Positions 41,077 through 48,881 of a stretch of 64,000 nucleotides of DNA are shown piece after piece; the first letter of the stretch is position 1, and each line of letters opens with the position of its first letter. Source of the DNA: Acidobacteriota bacterium (GTDB lineage: Bacteria > Acidobacteriota > Thermoanaerobaculia > Multivoradales > J023). Both the position numbers and the translations under genes were made by a program. The notes below the pieces were generated by a model. It ran no database searches. It had not been told where the DNA came from and worked only from the letters and a program-made list of their open reading frames with translations. The stretch lies in contig JAJCXR010000049.1 in assembly GCA_029263315.1 (NCBI GenBank), positions 101,524 to 165,523 of the forward strand, in the 5' to 3' direction.

Positions 41077-41802
41077 TCAACCGCCCTGAAACTCCAAGCC
41101 CCGCGCTCGATGCCAAGCACCGGGATCCGCAAAGTACGCATCCACCTCGGCCCGTGCCTCGGCCTTCAGGTGCCCCGCTTCGACGCCGGCCGCCAGGGTG
41201 GTGTGGCGGTCGGCCAGGGCGTGGAGTTGGACACCCCAGCCTTGCAATAACTCCGCTCCCCCCTGCTGGCGATCGAAAAAAACCAGGCAGTGATCCACCG
41301 TCACCTCGGCGGCCCGCAGGGCATCGATGAAACCTTTCTTGCTGCCGCCGTCGGTGATCAAGTCTTCCACCAGGAGGACCCGTTGCCCCGGCTTCAGCTG
41401 GCCCTCCACTTGCGAGCCCATGCCGTAGCCCTTGGGCTGCTTGCGCACGTAGACCATCGGACAACCCAGGGCGACGGAGAGCACCGAGGCGAAGGGGATG
41501 CCCGCCGTCTCACCGCCGGCCACGGCGTCGCTGGCGATGCCACGACGTTCCAGCAGCAATCGGCTGGTGGCGCTGAACAGCTGCATGAAGGACGGATCCG
41601 AGATCACCCGACGGCCATTGACGTAGATCGGGCTGAAATTTCCGGAAGCCAGGCGGAAGGGTTCCTCGGGACGCACCCGCACCGCTTCCATCTCCCACAA
41701 CATGAGGGCCAGGGCTTGGCGTAGGCGGTGCAAGACGGCGTCGGGGGCGTCGATCGATGTCGCAGTCGAGGTCTTCAAGTCGGAGCTCACGGCATTCCCC
41801 AT
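41077..41802 (-). CDS. pyrE: Orotate phosphoribosyltransferase
   Basis: The 241-residue enzyme makes OMP from orotate and PRPP in pyrimidine synthesis. The PRPP-binding motif RVLLVEDLITDGGSKKGF (about residues 147-164) is clear. Upstream are FRLASGNFSPIYVNGRRV and DAVAGGETAGIPFASVLS, and the flexible-loop segment VRKQPKGYGMGSQVEG. A ~20-residue N-terminal extension is unusual but harmless. It is divergent from the epimerase gene (195-bp gap, 41803-41996, with no recognisable site). Confidence 0.95.
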   Translation of the reverse strand: MGNAVSSDLKTSTATSIDAPDAVLHRLRQALALMLWEMEAVRVRPEEPFRLASGNFSPIYVNGRRVISDPSFMQLFSATSRLLLERRGIASDAVAGGETAGIPFASVLSVALGCPMVYVRKQPKGYGMGSQVEGQLKPGQRVLLVEDLITDGGSKKGFIDALRAAEVTVDHCLVFFDRQQGGAELLQGWGVQLHALADRHTTLAAGVEAGHLKAEARAEVDAYFADPGAWHRARGLEFQGG

Positions 41803-41996
41803 GGCGGTGGTGGCGGTTAGGTGGTGAAGGTCGGCGGGACCCGCGGATCATATGTTCTCGGCCGGGTCGAGGCCAAGGCCCGGCGCCGCCGTCGCTCCGC
41901 TTTCCTATGCTAGGCTGCGCCGCGACGGGGAACCCAACCCCGCAGCCCATGACATCCAACCCGACTTCGAGGTCGGTTCTTCCGGGGGTTTTTCCG

Positions 41997-42938
41997 ATGC
42001 CAAACAAGACGTTGATCATCACCGGCGGCGCCGGATTCATCGGTTCCCATATCGCCGACGCCATGGTCGCCGACGGTCACCAAGTCCACCTCATCGACGA
42101 CCTGTCCAGCGGTCGTTTGGACAATGTACCGAGCGGCGCCGAGCTCCACCAACTGGACATCCGCAGCCCCGAGGCCGGCGAGCTGGTGGCACAGAGCGGC
42201 GCCGATGTGCTGATCCACCAGGCGGCACAGATCGACGTACGGCGTTCCGTGGAGGACCCGGCCTTCGACGCCGAGGTCAATATCGTCGGCAGCCTGCGCC
42301 TCTTTGAAGCAGCGCGGCGTGGCGGTGTCGGGCAGATCCTCTTTGCTTCCACCGGCGGCGCCATCTACGGCGAGCAGGACCGCTTCCCGGCCGATGAGGA
42401 CCACCCGACACGACCGCTGTCACCCTACGGCGCCGCCAAGCTGGCGGTGGAGCGCTACCTCTTCTTTTATCACCAGACCTACGGCCTCGATGTGGCCTGC
42501 ATGCGCTACGCCAACGTCTATGGTGAGCGCCAGAATCCCCACGGTGAAGCCGGTGTGGTGGCCATCTTCCTCGACCGCCTGCTCTCCGGGCAGCAACCCC
42601 GCATCAATGGCGATGGTCTGCAAACCCGCGATTACGTACATGTCTCCGACGTCGTCAAGGCCAATCGGGCGGTATTGGGAAGGCCTGGCTTCCTGACCTA
42701 CAACGTCGGCACCGGCCGGGAGACCAGCGTCGTCGAGCTGTTCAGCGAGCTGGCCGCCGCTCTTGGGCACGACACCCAGGCCGAGCACGGGCCCGCCAAG
42801 AGCGGCGAGCAGCGACGCTCGGTGATCGATCCCAGCAAGTTACAAGACGAGCTCGCCGTCGGCTCCTCCTTGCCGCTGCGGGACGGTTTCCAACGCACCG
42901 CCGCCTGGTTTCGGGCCCGCTACGACGCCAAGAGCTGA
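41997..42938 (+). CDS. NAD-dependent nucleotide-sugar epimerase (UDP-glucose 4-epimerase-like)
   Basis: A 313-residue extended short-chain dehydrogenase. The NAD motif is TLIITGGAGFIGSHIADAM at the very N-terminus. Catalytic Ser/Thr and YxxxK are in FASTGGAIYGEQ and SPYGAAKLAVERYLFFYHQ, and substrate-loop residues are in NVYGERQNPHGEAGVV. ATG 41997 gives the usual family length; ATG 41949 or the frame start at 41757 would add non-conserved sequence over pyrE. The exact sugar nucleotide is not determined, but GalE-type (UDP-glucose/galactose) fits best. Confidence 0.92.
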   Translation: MPNKTLIITGGAGFIGSHIADAMVADGHQVHLIDDLSSGRLDNVPSGAELHQLDIRSPEAGELVAQSGADVLIHQAAQIDVRRSVEDPAFDAEVNIVGSLRLFEAARRGGVGQILFASTGGAIYGEQDRFPADEDHPTRPLSPYGAAKLAVERYLFFYHQTYGLDVACMRYANVYGERQNPHGEAGVVAIFLDRLLSGQQPRINGDGLQTRDYVHVSDVVKANRAVLGRPGFLTYNVGTGRETSVVELFSELAAALGHDTQAEHGPAKSGEQRRSVIDPSKLQDELAVGSSLPLRDGFQRTAAWFRARYDAKS

Positions 42939-43119
42939 GCGGCGCTTTATTTTGGCTGCCGACTCCGCTTACTTATCGATGGGCTTGGGCGTTTTGCGCC
43001 GTTGGCCCGTACAAACAACGTGTCGGCCCGCGTAGCGTCTCGGAAGCGGCCACCAGTATTCAGCGACATCTTATGGCCCGTCGGCCGCCCCCGGTCGACG
43101 CCCTTGCCGGAGGAATCCC

Positions 43120-44283
43120 ATGCCAGCCCTCGAAGAAATGACCCTCGATACCCCATCCCCTAAGTCGGCGGCGCCCTTGCGTGCCTTCGAGGACATCAAG
43201 CCCCCCATCATCTTCGATGAGCTACAAAACGGTGTGCTGGGGCAAAACAAGGCCCTACGCTTTGTTTCCGTGGCGATCTATAAACACACCACCGGCAAAG
43301 TGCCGGGCAACCTGCTGATGATCGGCAACTCGGGCACCGGCAAGACGACGGTGATGAACAACATTCAGCGCCTTTACAACGAAGTGCCTGAGTACGAGCC
43401 CTTCCGCGCCGTCACCATCATCAACGCCAACCTTCTGGTGGATATCGACCGCATGGAATTCCGTCCCGACCGCTTGTTGCAAGCCGTCGAGCAACGGGCC
43501 CGGGCCATCGCCGGTCACCACCCGAGCCCCGAGGATCTCAAGCGAGCCATCGAGCGCGCCACCATCTGTATCGACGAAATCGACAAGATGGCGGCCGTCG
43601 TGGCAGGCAAACCCAATGCCATCGGTGTCGTCCTGCAACAGGGTTTGCTGACCTTGATGGAGGGAGAACGGGTGGCTTACCCGCTGCACGCTTGGGTGGA
43701 CGGCGAGGAAAAGCAGGTCACCCTCGACATCAACACCGGTCGCATGATGTTCATCTGCGGCGGTGCCTTCGAGGGGCTCTACGATCAGGTCTACAACCGT
43801 GTGCTGAAGCCCGGCAGCGGTGAGAAGCTCAAGACCCAGACCATCCGCACCGCCGAGGGCAAGGTGAAGATGGTCACCACCTTCAACCTGGGGGACTTCC
43901 TGAAGCCCAAGGATCTCTTCGATTTCGGCATGGTGCCCCAGTTCATGGCACGCTTCGAGAACACGGTGCTGCTCAACGATCTGCCCATCAAGGTGCTGCG
44001 GGAGATCCTTCTCAAGTCCCAGGAATCACCATATTTGCGGTCCAAACGCTTCTTCGAGGTCATGAACATCGAGCTCGAAATCGAGGAGCTGGCCGCCTCG
44101 TTGATCGCCGAAGCCGCCGCCAAGGACAGTCGTACCGGGGCCCGGGCCCTGCGCCCCATCTTCACCGAAATCGTCAACCCCTTTGAATTCGACCCCGACA
44201 GCGGCGATACCATGCAGAGCGCCGAGGGTGGCAGCCAGAAGCTGACGGTGACCGCCGACATGGTGCGCAGAGTGATTCGCTGA
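43120..44283 (+). CDS. ClpX-like AAA+ ATPase without zinc-binding domain
   Basis: A 387-residue AAA+ protein with an excellent ribosome-binding site (GGAGGAAT). It has Walker A MIGNSGTGKTTVMNNI, Walker B ATICIDEIDKMA, sensor/arginine-finger region FGMVPQFMARFENTVLLNDL and a ClpX-type small domain (AKDSRTGARALRPIFTEIVNPFEFD). It differs from true ClpX: no N-terminal Cys4 zinc domain, no GYVG pore loop (replaced by VDIDRMEFRPDRLLQ) and no IGF loop for ClpP docking. So it is probably a ClpP-independent remodelling ATPase. There is no clp gene beside it. Confidence 0.85.
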   Translation: MPALEEMTLDTPSPKSAAPLRAFEDIKPPIIFDELQNGVLGQNKALRFVSVAIYKHTTGKVPGNLLMIGNSGTGKTTVMNNIQRLYNEVPEYEPFRAVTIINANLLVDIDRMEFRPDRLLQAVEQRARAIAGHHPSPEDLKRAIERATICIDEIDKMAAVVAGKPNAIGVVLQQGLLTLMEGERVAYPLHAWVDGEEKQVTLDINTGRMMFICGGAFEGLYDQVYNRVLKPGSGEKLKTQTIRTAEGKVKMVTTFNLGDFLKPKDLFDFGMVPQFMARFENTVLLNDLPIKVLREILLKSQESPYLRSKRFFEVMNIELEIEELAASLIAEAAAKDSRTGARALRPIFTEIVNPFEFDPDSGDTMQSAEGGSQKLTVTADMVRRVIR

Positions 44284-44295
44284 GCCGATTTGGTA

Positions 44296-44351
44296 GGTCC
44301 GCCATCTTGGCCCAGAGGCGGGCCGCGGGCGGACCGAGGGGGCGAGCCCCC
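44296..44351. terminator. GC-rich inverted repeats between convergent genes
   Basis: GGTCCGCC (44296-44303) pairs with GGCGGACC (44328-44335), followed by a compact hairpin GGGGGC-GA-GCCCCC (44338-44351). They lie between the stop codons of the ClpX-like gene and the DUF421 gene. There is no T-tract, so this would be a factor-dependent or barrier-type end if it is one. Confidence 0.4.
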
Positions 44352-44379
44352 GGCACACCGACACAATCGATCGACAAGC

Positions 44380-44901
44380 CTATCGATCGGCGGATTCGAC
44401 CCCTTGCAACAAGTCCTCAGCGCACCTGTCGCCGTGCAGCACTGAGATGTCACCGGTCGTTTCCAGGACGACGGCTCGCACCTCGGAGAAATCGAGAACG
44501 TTCGCCTCGCGGAGCTTTGCGATCAGGTCATCCCTTGCAACGCGGGTTTCGACAAGTGCTTCCTCGAAGATCACGCCGTCGCGCATCAGCACAGTGGGCT
44601 TGTTTTGGATCAGTGATTCGAGCCTGTCCGAGGCTTTGCGGAGCCGGGCGGCACCATATTGCACGATGAACAGGCCGGCCATGGCCGCCAGCGTTTGTGC
44701 GAAAGCGTTCCAGCTTGTCGACTGACTCGCCCCCGCCAACAGCGACCCTACGGCGACCGTCATGACGAAGTCGAAATTGGTCATTTTCGAGAACGACCTC
44801 AGCCCATTGAGCCGCACCAGCAACACGACCCAAACCATGGCAAGTGCGGTGAGGATCAAACCTCGAAAGTAGACGTCCAGCGTCGGGTCATCTATGAACA
44901 T
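44380..44901 (-). CDS. DUF421 (YetF-like) membrane protein
   Basis: A 173-residue protein with three N-terminal membrane helices (about 12-30, 42-60, 66-84). The family hallmark LNGLRSFSKMTNFDFVMTVA VGS-like segment sits between helices one and two, and a cytoplasmic domain follows (PTVLMRDGVIFEEAL, LREANVLDFSEVRAVVLE TTGDISV). The family is linked to spore and cell-envelope functions in Bacillus, but its activity is unknown. It is transcribed towards the ClpX-like gene. Confidence 0.9.
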   Translation of the reverse strand: MFIDDPTLDVYFRGLILTALAMVWVVLLVRLNGLRSFSKMTNFDFVMTVAVGSLLAGASQSTSWNAFAQTLAAMAGLFIVQYGAARLRKASDRLESLIQNKPTVLMRDGVIFEEALVETRVARDDLIAKLREANVLDFSEVRAVVLETTGDISVLHGDRCAEDLLQGVESADR

Positions 44902-44993
44902 GGCAAAGGTCGCTCCTCTAGGGATTCAGTCATTTACAACGTCGCCGCATGAATCCGCCAAGGGAGCTGAGCAAGAGCTGGCAGCATTCGCCG

Positions 44994-45029
44994 TGGCATC
45001 TTCGGCATGGCATCTTCGGCGTGGCATCC
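44994..45029. repeat. 14-bp tandem duplication (2.6 units)
   Basis: TGGCATCTTCGGCA (44994-45007) and TGGCATCTTCGGCG (45008-45021) are followed by a partial unit TGGCATCC. It precedes copy B of repeat family 2, much as a tandem duplication precedes copy A. It is in the 424-bp gene-free gap 44902-45325. Confidence 0.8.
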
Positions 45030-45061
45030 ATGGTACTCCAATGCCGAGCTGGTTCCCGTCC

Positions 45062-45148
45062 CGTTCTACCGGAATCGGTGCCAGCGGGAGGTCCTTCGAG
45101 CGAGCACGGACGCAGTGCTGCCTCAGCCGCAGGGACCTGGGGACGGGA
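45062..45148. repeat. Dispersed repeat family 2, copy B
   Basis: The same ~85-bp sequence as at 40968-41052, in the same orientation: GAATCGGTGCCAGCGGGAGG, GTCCTTCGAGCGAGCACGGA, GCCTCAGCCGCAGGG. It is flanked by CCCGTCCC on the left (about 45055) and GGGGACGGG on the right, a short inverted pair. No reading frame of note lies inside. Confidence 0.85.
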
Positions 45149-45325
45149 TTAAATCTTGCTATCAATGGGTTTAGATCGACACGCCAGCGTAGGGGCGAGT
45201 TTGCGGAGGACGCGCACAGCCGAAGGGCTCCCGCCCCGCATCGCTTCCTCGGGGGGTAACTAGTTAGTTGGTGACCTTCCTGACCCTCCGTTGACGACAC
45301 GGGTGGAATCCTGCAAGATGCATCC

Positions 45326-46825
45326 ATGACCCATTTCCCTTCCGTTCTACGTCGGGACAGCGGAGGTAGCTATCCCGCCCCACCCTCGGCGATGGTCTCC
45401 TTCGCTTGTGTCCTCGCCTTGGCCTGCCTCGCCTGTCGCCCAGCCGAGCCGATGCCCGAAGCTCCGACCTTCTCGCTGCAGGATGTTGCTGCCGACCCGG
45501 ACATCGGCCATCTGATCTCCCGCCGCTACGATGTCGCCGCCGCCAGACCCCACCAGGCCGACGCCTGGACCGGCCTGGGATTCGCCTTCGAAGCCAACGA
45601 CTTCCATTCCCAGGCCGTGCTCTGCTACCGGCACGCCGAAGCCCTGCGGCAGCGGCGGTCCAAAGGAGCGCCGACGGAGGACAACGACGCCAAGAACCTC
45701 TATCGTCTGGGGGTGGCCCTAGGCGCCGTCGGCGACCTGGCCGCCGCCGTCGACGCTTTCGCCGAGGCCGCTGCCCTGCGGCCGGACCTCATCGCCGCCC
45801 ATTGGCAACGGGCAAACTACGAGGTCGATCTGGGACGACTGGAAGCGGCGGAGAGCAGCTACCGGTCGGCCCTCCAGCAGCGGCCGACCTCACTGCCGGC
45901 GCGTCTCGGATTGGCCCGCCTCGCCATCGAGCAAGGTCAACTGGCGACCGCAGAGGGGCGACTGCAAAAGCTGCTGGGCGACATTCCTGAGCTGGCCTAC
46001 GCCCGCTTCCTGCTGGCCGACGTGCGGCGCCAGCTGGGACAGGAACCCGCCGACACGGCGGCCTCTGGTCCGATGGCTCCCCCCGAATGGCCGGACCCCT
46101 GGCAACAGGAGCTGCAAGACCTGCGGGTCGGTTTCGCCGCCGACATGCGACGGGCCGAAGAGGCCCTGGCGCAAGGCAGGGCGGATGCCGCGTTGCCCTT
46201 GCTCGAGGAGCTGCGCCGCAAGCATCCCGAGGACATCAGCGTCCTCTCCAACCTGAGCGCCGCCTACATCGGCAGCGGTCGCGCCGCCGAAGCCATTCCC
46301 CTCCTCGATGCCGCCCATGAGAAGCACCCGGAACGTTTCACCATCTCGATGAACCTGGCGGCCGCCCATTTCGCCGTCGGTGATCTGGAGCAGGCCTTGA
46401 CCTGGGCCCTGCGGGCACAGCAGCTCGACCCCCAAAAGGCCCGTCCCTTGGAAATGCAGGGAGAGATCCACACCCGCCGTCAGGATTTCGGGGCAGCCCG
46501 GCGGACCTTCGAGCAGGCTTTGCAGCTCAGCCCGGACGACCTCCAAACCCTACAGCGCCTGGCCTGGATCCACGAGCGAGCGGGACGTTGGGACGACGCC
46601 CACGCCGTGTACTTGCACGCCTTGCAGGTGGCGCCGCAGCGCGGTGACCTGGCCTATCGCCTGGGCGGCACCCTCTACCGCATGGGACGTCCGAAAGACG
46701 CCTTGCAGGCCCTGGACCGAGCCAAGCAGCTAGGGGTTCCGCCGCAACTGCAAGAGCCCCTGGAGAAGCTCTCTCGCAGCAGCCAAGAGGCAGTGCGGCG
46801 ATTGGAGGCGACACAAAGCCCATGA
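45326..46825 (+). CDS. TPR-repeat lipoprotein
   Basis: A 499-residue protein with a lipoprotein-like signal (MVSFACVLALACLACRPAEP, Cys about 37). It has about nine tetratricopeptide units spread over the length, e.g. LGVALGAVGDLAAAVDAFAE, NYEVDLGRLEAAESSYRSAL and RRTFEQALQLSPDDLQTLQR. It overlaps the following CRTAC1-like gene by ATGA, so the two proteins are made together. This pairing (TPR protein plus CRTAC1/UnbV protein) recurs in environmental bacteria, from memory, but its function is unknown. Confidence 0.9.
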   Translation: MTHFPSVLRRDSGGSYPAPPSAMVSFACVLALACLACRPAEPMPEAPTFSLQDVAADPDIGHLISRRYDVAAARPHQADAWTGLGFAFEANDFHSQAVLCYRHAEALRQRRSKGAPTEDNDAKNLYRLGVALGAVGDLAAAVDAFAEAAALRPDLIAAHWQRANYEVDLGRLEAAESSYRSALQQRPTSLPARLGLARLAIEQGQLATAEGRLQKLLGDIPELAYARFLLADVRRQLGQEPADTAASGPMAPPEWPDPWQQELQDLRVGFAADMRRAEEALAQGRADAALPLLEELRRKHPEDISVLSNLSAAYIGSGRAAEAIPLLDAAHEKHPERFTISMNLAAAHFAVGDLEQALTWALRAQQLDPQKARPLEMQGEIHTRRQDFGAARRTFEQALQLSPDDLQTLQRLAWIHERAGRWDDAHAVYLHALQVAPQRGDLAYRLGGTLYRMGRPKDALQALDRAKQLGVPPQLQEPLEKLSRSSQEAVRRLEATQSP

Positions 46826-48528
46826 GGCCGTCGTTTGGACGCCTGCGAAGGGCATGGATCCTGCTGGCCAGCCTCGGCCTCTGGGCCTGTGGTCCGGACA
46901 CCACGCCGACGCCGTCGCAAGGCACGTCGGCCCCGCCGGCCACACCCTGGTTCGCCGAGGTGGCGGCGCCCTCGGGGCTTGATTTTGTCCATCATAGCGG
47001 CCATCGGGAGGCCTGGCTGATGCCTGAGATCATGACCGGCGGTGCCGCCTGGTTGGACTTCGACGACGATGGTGATCTCGACGCCTACCTCGTCCAAGGC
47101 GGTCGCTACGGTTCCCCCGACGCTTCCCCGGGCAACCGTCTTTTCGAGAACTTGGGAAAAGGTCGCTTTGCGGCGGTGGAAGTGGGGTCGCCGTCGACGG
47201 CCGAGCCCAACGACCTGGCTGACACCGGCTATGGCATGGGCGTCGCCACCGGCGACGCCGACGGCGACGGTCAGGTGGATCTCTACATCACCAACGTGGG
47301 TCGTAATACCCTACTGCTCAATCGAGGCGCGGGTCGCTTCATCGACGCCACCGAAGCGGCCGGCGTCGGCCATACCGGATGGGGCTCCAGCGCCGTCTTC
47401 GTCGACTACGACCGGGATGGCGACTTCGACCTGATGCTCAGCAACTACCTGCGGTGGTCGCCGCAAACCGAAGTCCGGTGTTTCAGCGATCGCGGCACGG
47501 CCGACTATTGCAGCCCCCAGAGCTACGACGCCCCGGCCCCCGATGTGCTGTACGAGAACCTCGGCGACGGTACCTTCCGCGACGTGTCGGCGGCTTCGGG
47601 CCTCGGCGCCGTCGCGGGCACCGGCCTGGGGGTCGTGGCCAGCGACTTCGACGGCGACGGCTGGCTCGACCTCTTCGTGGCCAACGACGGCATGCCGGAT
47701 CATCTGTGGATCAATTTACGGGATGGCCGTTTCGAGGAACGGGCCATGGCCGCTGGCTGCGCCCTGGACCGCAGCGGCAAGGCGAAAGCGGGCATGGGGG
47801 TCACCGTCGCCGATATCGACTCCGACGGCGACAGCGATCTCCTGGTGGGCAACCTGAATACCGAGTCCGACTCCCTGTTTCGCAACCAAGGCGGCATCTT
47901 CAGCGAAACCACGGCGCGGGCGGGTCTGGCGGCGATCAGCCGTCCCTTCACCCGCTTCGGCAAGGCGTGGGCGGATTTCGACAACGATGGCCTCTACGAT
48001 CTCTTTCAAGCCAATGGCCGAGTCACCCAACACGGTGAGCCCTTCTCGGCGGATCCCTTCGCCGAGCCCAACCTGCTCTATCGCGGTTTGCCGGCGGCGA
48101 CTTTCGAAGAAATCTCACCCCGCGGTGGCACCCTACCCACCCTCTACGCCACCAGTCGAGGGGCGGCCTTTGGCGACTTCGACAACGATGGAGGCATTGA
48201 CATCCTGGTGGTCAACCGCGACGCCGCGGTCCACCTGCTGCACAACCGATCGCCCGGTCGAGGACATTGGCTGATCTTGGACCTGCGCGAACGCTCCGGC
48301 GCCAGTGCCCTGGGGGCCACGGTGCTCCTCGACACCTCCGCCGGAAGCCGTCTCTTCAACGTGCAAAGCGCCTATAGCTACCAGGCTGCCAGCGATCCGC
48401 GGGTGCACATCGGCCTGGGAACCACCGACCATGCCACCACCGTGCGGGTGACTTGGGTGGACGGTACGGAGACCGAGCTCTCCAACCTGACGCCCGACAC
48501 CGTCCATCGCTTGCAGCGTCCGGAATGA
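46822..48528 (+). CDS. CRTAC1/UnbV-type FG-GAP repeat lipoprotein
   Basis: A 568-residue exported protein (signal ending in SLGLWACGPD). It has FG-GAP/VCBS repeats with calcium-type DxDxDG loops: WLDFDDDGDLDAYLVQGG, GDADGDGQVDLYITN, FVDYDRDGDFDLMLSNYLRW, FDGDGWLDLFVANDG, DIDSDGDSDLLVGN and FDNDGGIDILVVNRD. The C-terminal ASPIC/UnbV domain follows (GASALGATVLLDTSAGSRLF, VHIGLGTTDHATTVRVTWVD). The fold is a surface beta-propeller. It is translationally coupled to the TPR lipoprotein. Confidence 0.94.
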   Translation: MRPSFGRLRRAWILLASLGLWACGPDTTPTPSQGTSAPPATPWFAEVAAPSGLDFVHHSGHREAWLMPEIMTGGAAWLDFDDDGDLDAYLVQGGRYGSPDASPGNRLFENLGKGRFAAVEVGSPSTAEPNDLADTGYGMGVATGDADGDGQVDLYITNVGRNTLLLNRGAGRFIDATEAAGVGHTGWGSSAVFVDYDRDGDFDLMLSNYLRWSPQTEVRCFSDRGTADYCSPQSYDAPAPDVLYENLGDGTFRDVSAASGLGAVAGTGLGVVASDFDGDGWLDLFVANDGMPDHLWINLRDGRFEERAMAAGCALDRSGKAKAGMGVTVADIDSDGDSDLLVGNLNTESDSLFRNQGGIFSETTARAGLAAISRPFTRFGKAWADFDNDGLYDLFQANGRVTQHGEPFSADPFAEPNLLYRGLPAATFEEISPRGGTLPTLYATSRGAAFGDFDNDGGIDILVVNRDAAVHLLHNRSPGRGHWLILDLRERSGASALGATVLLDTSAGSRLFNVQSAYSYQAASDPRVHIGLGTTDHATTVRVTWVDGTETELSNLTPDTVHRLQRPE

Positions 48529-48661
48529 CTCCCCGAGCTCCGGGACGGCGGCCAAGCAGTCGCTGGAAATCCTCAAGTCATCGTTCAGACTGCAACTAGC
48601 AGATGCCCTCTAAGTCATTGCCATAGAGCCATTTGCACTATAAATAGCCATCGATGCATTT

Positions 48662-48840
48662 GCCTGTGGAAAACTGACCGTCTCGGAGACCGATTTCGTC
48701 CGGGCGGTAGTTAGGCAGTAAAACTGTAAGTATCAGATAAAAAAGGACTTAGCTTTATATGCACAAAAATCTGTGCAAAATGCATCAAAGCTCGATGAAT
48801 AGGGCCCTTACCCGACTTTTACTATGGGTTTTCCACAGGC
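48662..48840. repeat. AT-rich 179-bp segment bounded by 13-bp inverted repeats
   Basis: GCCTGTGGAAAAC (48662-48674) and GTTTTCCACAGGC (48828-48840) are perfect inverted copies. Each contains TTTTCCACA, one mismatch from the DnaA box TTATCCACA. The segment between them is strikingly AT-rich for this genome and also holds TGCACAAAAATCTGTGCA (48759-48776), itself a palindrome. It lies in the 353-bp gap between two convergent genes. It could be a small mobile element remnant, a DnaA-binding site or a protein-binding locus. Confidence 0.7.
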
Positions 48841-48881
48841 TTTTCCGTTGAACCTGTCGAAGGCGGCTGGGCGGCGGCGCT

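Noticed and set aside
48662..48840. Chromosomal replication origin
   Set aside because: Only two DnaA-box-like sites, each with a mismatch, and no dnaA, dnaN, gidA or parAB nearby; kept only as an open observation.
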